NCBI GenBank assembly: GCA_022419385.1
Contig: JAJUBI010000009.1
Coordinates: forward strand, 310,001-374,000
DNA from: Paraconiothyrium sp. Pb-2020
Taxonomy: Eukaryota > Ascomycota > Dothideomycetes > Pleosporales > Didymosphaeriaceae
Length of the DNA stretch: 64,000 nt
Direction: 5' to 3'
Position numbers and translations under genes: made by a program. The notes below the pieces were generated by a model. That model ran no database searches. It saw only the letters and a program-made list of their open reading frames with translations, and had not been told where the DNA came from. Below are positions 58,761 to 64,000 of this stretch, one piece after another. Numbering within the stretch: position 1 is the stretch's first letter; every line of letters begins with the position of its first letter.

Positions 58761-60788
58761 CACTGCATCTCCTTATACATTTTTCTACTGTTGAGCGCGA
58801 TAGAGCGCTGTGTTTTTGTGCTAGGTGGGTGGAGCGTTTCTGAGGCAGGCGTTGTTGGCGTTTTCACATACCCCATACCCCGTGTTTTTATTGGCTTTAA
58901 AGGACTGCCTGGGATTCAGAGTGGGACCGGTCGTTGTATACCCGAGGGATGAGCGTGCAGCATAGATGTCTTTGATCGGGCTTGAGATAGTAGCTTGTCT
59001 CATTAGCTTTACGTTTGCCGGCATGTTCGAAATGAAGAGAGTACAATCACGTGCCTCACGTCCGTGTACCGCCCGTGATCGCATCAAGCATGTTGGTCTA
59101 CTACTCTCCCCCACACAGTGGCCTCCACACAGTGGTTCGCGCCATCACAATGTTATGCATTGCAGATGGAAATGGTTATTCCGGCAGCATGGTCATTACG
59201 CGGTCTCGCTACGACGGTGTTTTTGGCGCATGCTCCCATACCTTCTAAAGGATAAGCTCAAGTAATGGCAAGATATACTCCTCCCTTCCCTCTCCGGTTG
59301 CACACCTTTTAGATTCTTTCCATGCTCGGAATGCGACTGGTTGTATAAAACGGTGGTATCTCGCTGATGCCCTACCCATCTAGCCTAGCATGAGAGATAG
59401 CGAGGGTAAGAGCCTGGGGAGGTGTTTTGCAGGGCTGTCGGTGTAGCAGAGATATAAATACCTTTGTAATACTTTGTTATCACTCATGTCGGGATAGTCG
59501 GAATGATGGCAGTGAAGAGTTGGGTATGTGAGGCTCGAACAGTAGCGCTACGCTGCGATGGCGTGCAACCTACGGAGCATATGGGTCTACCACCCCTTGG
59601 AATACATGCAAGATATACTCCGCCGGTGGAGGCGAGAAGGTTTAAAGCTGGTATTGAGGATTTCGATGAGGTGGTTAGCAGCGTGTAAGCCACGGCAAGA
59701 GTGGGTAAGTGGACAGGCTGTAATAGATGGGGCTCGGCATCGTCGTCTCTTCCGCATGTCCCGATGTAAGGCCAGGGCGCAGCGTGAATGCTTGGATTTG
59801 GGAGGGAAAAGCGGAATCCACCCAGAGCTGGGATGCGAAGATAGTGGTCTGGCTTTTGACGCAAACTCGATCACGTGCTGCTTGTGTCGGATATGCTCTC
59901 CCTTAGCTGTGGGCGTTTTCTGGGATGGCCACCAGTCTGGAGGGTGGGTGGAGCGCGGATGGGTGTTGTGTAGGTGTATTATTGATCGTGACTCGGTGTG
60001 TTTGGGATGTAGAAGTATGGTGTAAGGAGGGAGGCAGGGAGAGAGGGACATGAAAACAACCTCGCAGTTTTGCTTTTGTAAGAGCTTTTAGTTCCGGAGA
60101 GGGGGTCTTCGAAATTGCATCAGGGCAGTGGGGTGAATAGAATGCATCATGGACTGGACTGTAGGAGGTTCTGCGATGTGGCTAGAAAGGTGGGGAGTTG
60201 TGGCAGGAGCAATTGGGGCTTGCATGTAGCTAGCGTATATGCTCATCGAGCACCATCACTCTTACTCCATATTCAATAGGCGATATCATCCTGTAGAGCG
60301 CTGATCCTTGTGACAGGAGCACCGGTGGGTAGAGGGCGGTACGCTCATGATGGAAGGTCGACTTTTTGGCTTTTATCGTCGCCTACCACCAATCCCACTT
60401 CCATCCTTACCTTCTACACCCTTTTCCACATACGCGTCGTCGCCATCATGATTGCGCAGCTTGTGCCACTGACCGGTCAATAGAGAAATCCCGCTCTCAT
60501 ACAGAGACAAGAAGCCCTAACATCTTCAGAAAGGGGTTTCGCGACTTTTACATCCGTTTGATGTGAGAACATGCAGGCTCGGGGGCCTATAAGCCACATT
60601 GGCTGACCGGTAGGCCTTCTGCGGTGGTGGCGCAGTGCTGAAGATCGTACTGCAGCTAAGCCTCGCCACTGCACCAGAAACCATCGACGCACAGTTTCAC
60701 TCTTGCTACCTACCTCAAACAAATAACATGCGCTGAATAAACTCATCCGAGAGGCCTTGCACACCACAAGAGGACATCTGGCTGGAGC
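58761..60788. other. Intergenic region between SUN gene and second NLR
   Basis: About 2 kb. No gene supported; frames on both strands at 59484-60051 overlap and lack domains. The right end should carry the promoter of the NLR gene at 60789. Confidence 0.45.
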
Positions 60789-63700
60789 ATGGCGCCCGAC
60801 CCGATCTCAGCCTTGTCGGTTGCTGCAGCGGCGATTCAATTTATTCAGTTCTCGTCCCATATTGTCAGTAAAGGCCGACACATCTATAACTCAAGCAACG
60901 GTACCACTAAAGAGAATGAGTTTACCGAGACGGTCACTCTCCGTCTTAAGCAACTGACGTCGCAACTCGGTGTGCCTTCCAGTAACCCGATCATCGCGAA
61001 TGTTCCTGAATCGGAAGAGTTGAAAGAGGTCCAGAAACACATCGGGGCGATATGCACCGAATGCACCAGACTCTCCAAAGTTCTCTTGGATCGTCTCTAC
61101 GCCCTCAAGGTACCGACTGGGGCAGAGCATAGGAAATGGAAGAGTTTTCGCCATGCGTTGAAAAGTGTTTGGTCGAAGCAAGAGCTAGATACACTCGCTG
61201 AGAGATTGAGAAGTTTAAGAGAGGAGCTAGATACTCATATGATGTTCATTTTGAGGTAACGATTTTGTCCACTAGTGAGACTTGTGTTAATCTATCAACT
61301 CAGGAAAACCATGGGCGATATGGCCATCAACATGGACGGAGTCCTGAAATCGCTCAGCAAGGATACGCAACGCATTATTTCGGACCTGAGAAAATCTCAA
61401 GCGACGCAGAAGTCGGAAATTCAAAAACAATTCGATCAGCTTACAGATTACCAAAGACGACAGTTCGAGGAAACGCGGTCGCTATTTGTACAGAAGCATG
61501 TCGACGTATGTAAAAATCGCGTTCAGCTCCATTTGTTGCAGAGCCTGCGTTTCGCGGAGATGACCCACCGAGCGGAGGCGATCACTGTAGCACACTCCCA
61601 AACCTTTCGCTGGATTTTTCACGATCCAAAAACGGCTGGTGGTAGTTGGGACAGCTTCCGGGACTGGCTTACTTGCAACTCTGGGGTTTACTGGGTGAGT
61701 GGCAAGGCTGCATCTGGAAAATCAACTTTGTTACGGTTCATCTGGGATCACCACTATACCTGGAGTTGTTTAAAAGAATGGGCTAGCAACGGCCAACTTG
61801 TTGCTGGCGCCTTTTACTTCTGGAACAGTGGTACAGGAGAGCAACGCTCCCACTCAGGTCTTCTGAGATCACTGCTGTATGAGGTACTTGACAAGAAACG
61901 CGACCTTATCGCGACCGTATTCACCGAAGAATGGGACCAGAATTGTGATCTCGTATCACACGATCTGCAACTTGCGTCCGTAACTTGGTCTGAAGGACGA
62001 CTACAGAATGCTTTCCGGAGACTGGTAGGACTTGCAACAGAGCATATGCGTTTCTGCTTCTTCATCGATGGTCTGGACGAGTATGATGGACCTGCAGGCG
62101 ATATCGCAGAGTACCTGTATGCTTTGTCAAAGGAAAATTCCAATGCCAAATTCTGTGTGTCGAGCAGACCATGGCCGATATTTGAGGCTGTGTTTAAACA
62201 TGCACCCAGTCTACGACTGCAAGATCTTACCAAGGACGACATTCGCGCCTATGTGGACGACAAGCTCGGCCAGCATCCGCAACTCCAAAATCTTCGAACA
62301 TGGAAACCAGAAGAAGCCACCGCACTCATTGAAGAAGTAGTTGTGAAAGCGGCCGGCGTTTTCCTATGGGTCGAGCTGGTTATAAAGTCATTGATTGGGG
62401 GTTTGCGCGACGGTGACGAGATTTCACACCTGCGTTTGCGGCTTGCCGATTTACCTCCTGACCTTGAGAACCTGTACGAGCACATGCTGAGCCGCATCGA
62501 GCCAGTATACAGGCAAGAGTCATCGAAGATATTCCAGATTTTCCGCGCAAGCTACTATAGCCTCAGCGTTGATACCCTGTATCGGGCGCTTATGTTCCCC
62601 GATGCTCAGCAGGTTGTAGATATGGCTTTCAATCCTGAAGCCCAGGGCAATATGGCTTCGGCCACAAAAGATGAAAACTATCTGGATGCACAAAAAAGAA
62701 GGATGATGGCCAGGCTCAACAGCCGCACTAAAGGCCTTCTTGAAACACAAGCGACACGCAATACAGAAGATCAGGGAGGTCCACTCCAACGTTCCCAACC
62801 TCTAGCAACTTGCGTAGTTCATACAAACCACAGAAAATATTCTCAAGATTTCAGTTCAGACCAAAGTTTCACAAACCGGGGTCCTTGGACGCCCTCGCAC
62901 TTTCTCTCACCGGCACTGAAATCTTCTATCAGCACACCGCGTGCATTTAGTGCCAGGCGCAAGAAGCAGTATCGGGTTTCTTCCCCTCAATGGTGGCACG
63001 AAACATCGAATTCAGATAATGAGGTTGAAACAATAGAAGAACCTACGGCTATTGGTGCGGGAGGTTCATGGTCGCAAGGAAGACCCGATCTACAGCCTAA
63101 AGGCGGAACGAAAGTTGAACCTTCGGCTATTGGCCTGGAAGGGTTATGGCCGCACGCTCTGCCCTCCGTCAACTACCTGCACCGCACTGCCAGAGATTTT
63201 ATCGAACAAGAGAGCGTTTGGCAACGTTTGCTTGACGAAACTCGACACACCAGCTTCGATCCTTGGGTAGCATTGCTCATGGCGTATGTCATCGAAGCCA
63301 AAACAACCACACTCTTATGGGACTTGGGTCGCGATAGATATCACACAGGTTTCAAGATCATGGAATGTCTGTCGAAGCTAAGTCTGCCCGAAAAATCACA
63401 CGACGCAGATTCGCTTCTTGAAGAACTTGATAGAGTCCTGAGCCATGAAGGCAAGCCGTTAGTCGAACATTGGACACTGGACGATTCGAGCCGTGTCGAG
63501 ACCCTGAAGTCAAGACAACACTGGGGATTTGATGTTCTTTCTGTTGCCGTTGTATTTAGGTTGAACTGGTTCCTTCGACCCAGATTGAACAGTGTTGCTT
63601 GCCCTGTTTTCGTCGCCAGACAACGAAATCTGCCACTACCGGTCGGGACAATTGGGTACAGACACGGCTTGCCTTTATTGGCTTATGCGCTTGGCTTTAA

Positions 63701-64000
63701 TGTATGGGCGGTATCCGGAACCGCGATCAGGCCGGATATGCCCATGGTTGCTATGCTGCTCGGCGAGGGACAGAATCCCAACACGATCTACAGAGGATTC
63801 ACTATATGGCAATACACGCTACACTATATCCACATTATCAAGTCTCTGGAAAAGAAACAACCCGATCTCCAAGCGTGGCGGGACGTCTTTGAGCTTATGC
63901 TAAATCACGGTGCGGACCCGCACGCTTGTTGCATTGAAGACGTGTCTGTGTTCGCGGAATCTACTGCGCTATCCAAAGAGGGCGATATCGGATACAATGA
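60789..64000 (+). CDS. NACHT-type NLR with HeLo-like N-terminus and ankyrin start (cut by window end)
   Basis: Partial. Exon 1 is 60789-61255; a 49-nt intron (GTAACG..CTCAG) leads to exon 2, which opens at 61305 and has no stop before the window end, so at least 1054 residues are encoded. Residues 1-~150 match the fungal STAND N-terminal domain seen with HeLo-like proteins (DPISALSVAAAAIQFIQFSS, SKGRHIYNSSNG). A coiled-coil stretch (~160-215) follows. NACHT: Walker A GKAASGKST at about 288, Walker B FCFFIDGLDEY at about 405, then SSRPWPIFE and FLWVELVIKSL. A low-complexity insertion (~610-780) with a 26-residue duplication precedes the family block VNYLHRTARDFIE. The end shows an ankyrin-like MLNHGADPH. 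Such proteins are candidates for fungal self/non-self recognition and regulated cell death; that role is inference. Confidence 0.88.

Noticed and set aside
59484..60051. Overlapping frames on both strands right of the SUN gene
   Set aside because: No domain or splice structure; typical mirrored chance frames.

Overview
The window is nuclear DNA of a filamentous ascomycete (Pezizomycotina). Genes lie on both strands, are interrupted by 44-100 nt introns with GT..AG ends and CTNAC-type branch points, and encode proteins with filamentous-fungal signatures: a DUF3112 seven-helix protein, a Git3-type receptor, Yvc1, and STAND/NLR proteins. Protein flavour and intron size suggest Dothideomycetes, perhaps Pleosporales, but that is inference. 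No rRNA, tRNA, CRISPR or intact transposon was found.

Layout. 0.8-2.3 kb: mitochondrial proline dehydrogenase. 2.85-4.15 kb (-): DUF3112 membrane protein. 5.1-6.8 kb (-): an unrecognised multi-exon gene. 7.2-10.6 kb (+): the vacuolar TRP channel Yvc1, split into 16 exons and almost invisible unless spliced. 11.5-12.8 kb (+): a C2H2 transcription factor. 12.8-19.0 kb: a 6.2 kb stretch where no gene can be supported. 19.0-20.2 kb (-): PI31 proteasome regulator with an apparent frameshift. 22.0-25.5 kb (-): Tyw4 tRNA methyltransferase (LCM + Kelch + JmjC), divergent from ATG18 (25.8-27.4 kb, +). 29.1-31.2 kb (-): Pps1-type dual-specificity phosphatase. 33.1-33.7 kb (-): DNA polymerase delta subunit 4, divergent from DcpS (34.3-35.3 kb, +). 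35.6-36.9 kb (-): UDP-glucose 4-epimerase. 37.6-39.0 kb (-): Arc1-like tRNA-binding cofactor, divergent from a UCH-family ubiquitin hydrolase (39.5-40.3 kb, +). 41.0-43.0 kb (+): Git3-type GPCR. 44.7-46.1 kb (+): F-box protein. 48.6-55.2 kb (+): a giant STAND NTPase with TPR-like repeats. 56.6-58.8 kb (+): SUN-domain protein. 60.8 kb to the window end (+): a second NLR (HeLo-like + NACHT + start of ankyrin repeats), cut by the window edge.

The left two thirds is mostly conserved housekeeping genes, with no operon-like or secondary-metabolite cluster logic. The right end (48-64 kb) holds two unrelated STAND/NLR receptors on either side of a nuclear-envelope gene. The strongest oddities are: a Pps1 homologue whose catalytic Cys codon reads Trp (a predicted pseudophosphatase); a predicted first exon giving the giant STAND protein a cysteine-rich MG- acylation-like N-terminus; a possible mitochondrial presequence upstream of Arc1; a GC-AG intron in ATG18; a broken reading frame in PI31; four TPRxP repeats in the nucleoplasmic arm of the SUN protein; and a recent-looking 78-bp in-frame duplication in the second NLR.

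Exon boundaries were worked out by eye from splice signals, reading phase and remembered family conservation. No alignment or database search was run.
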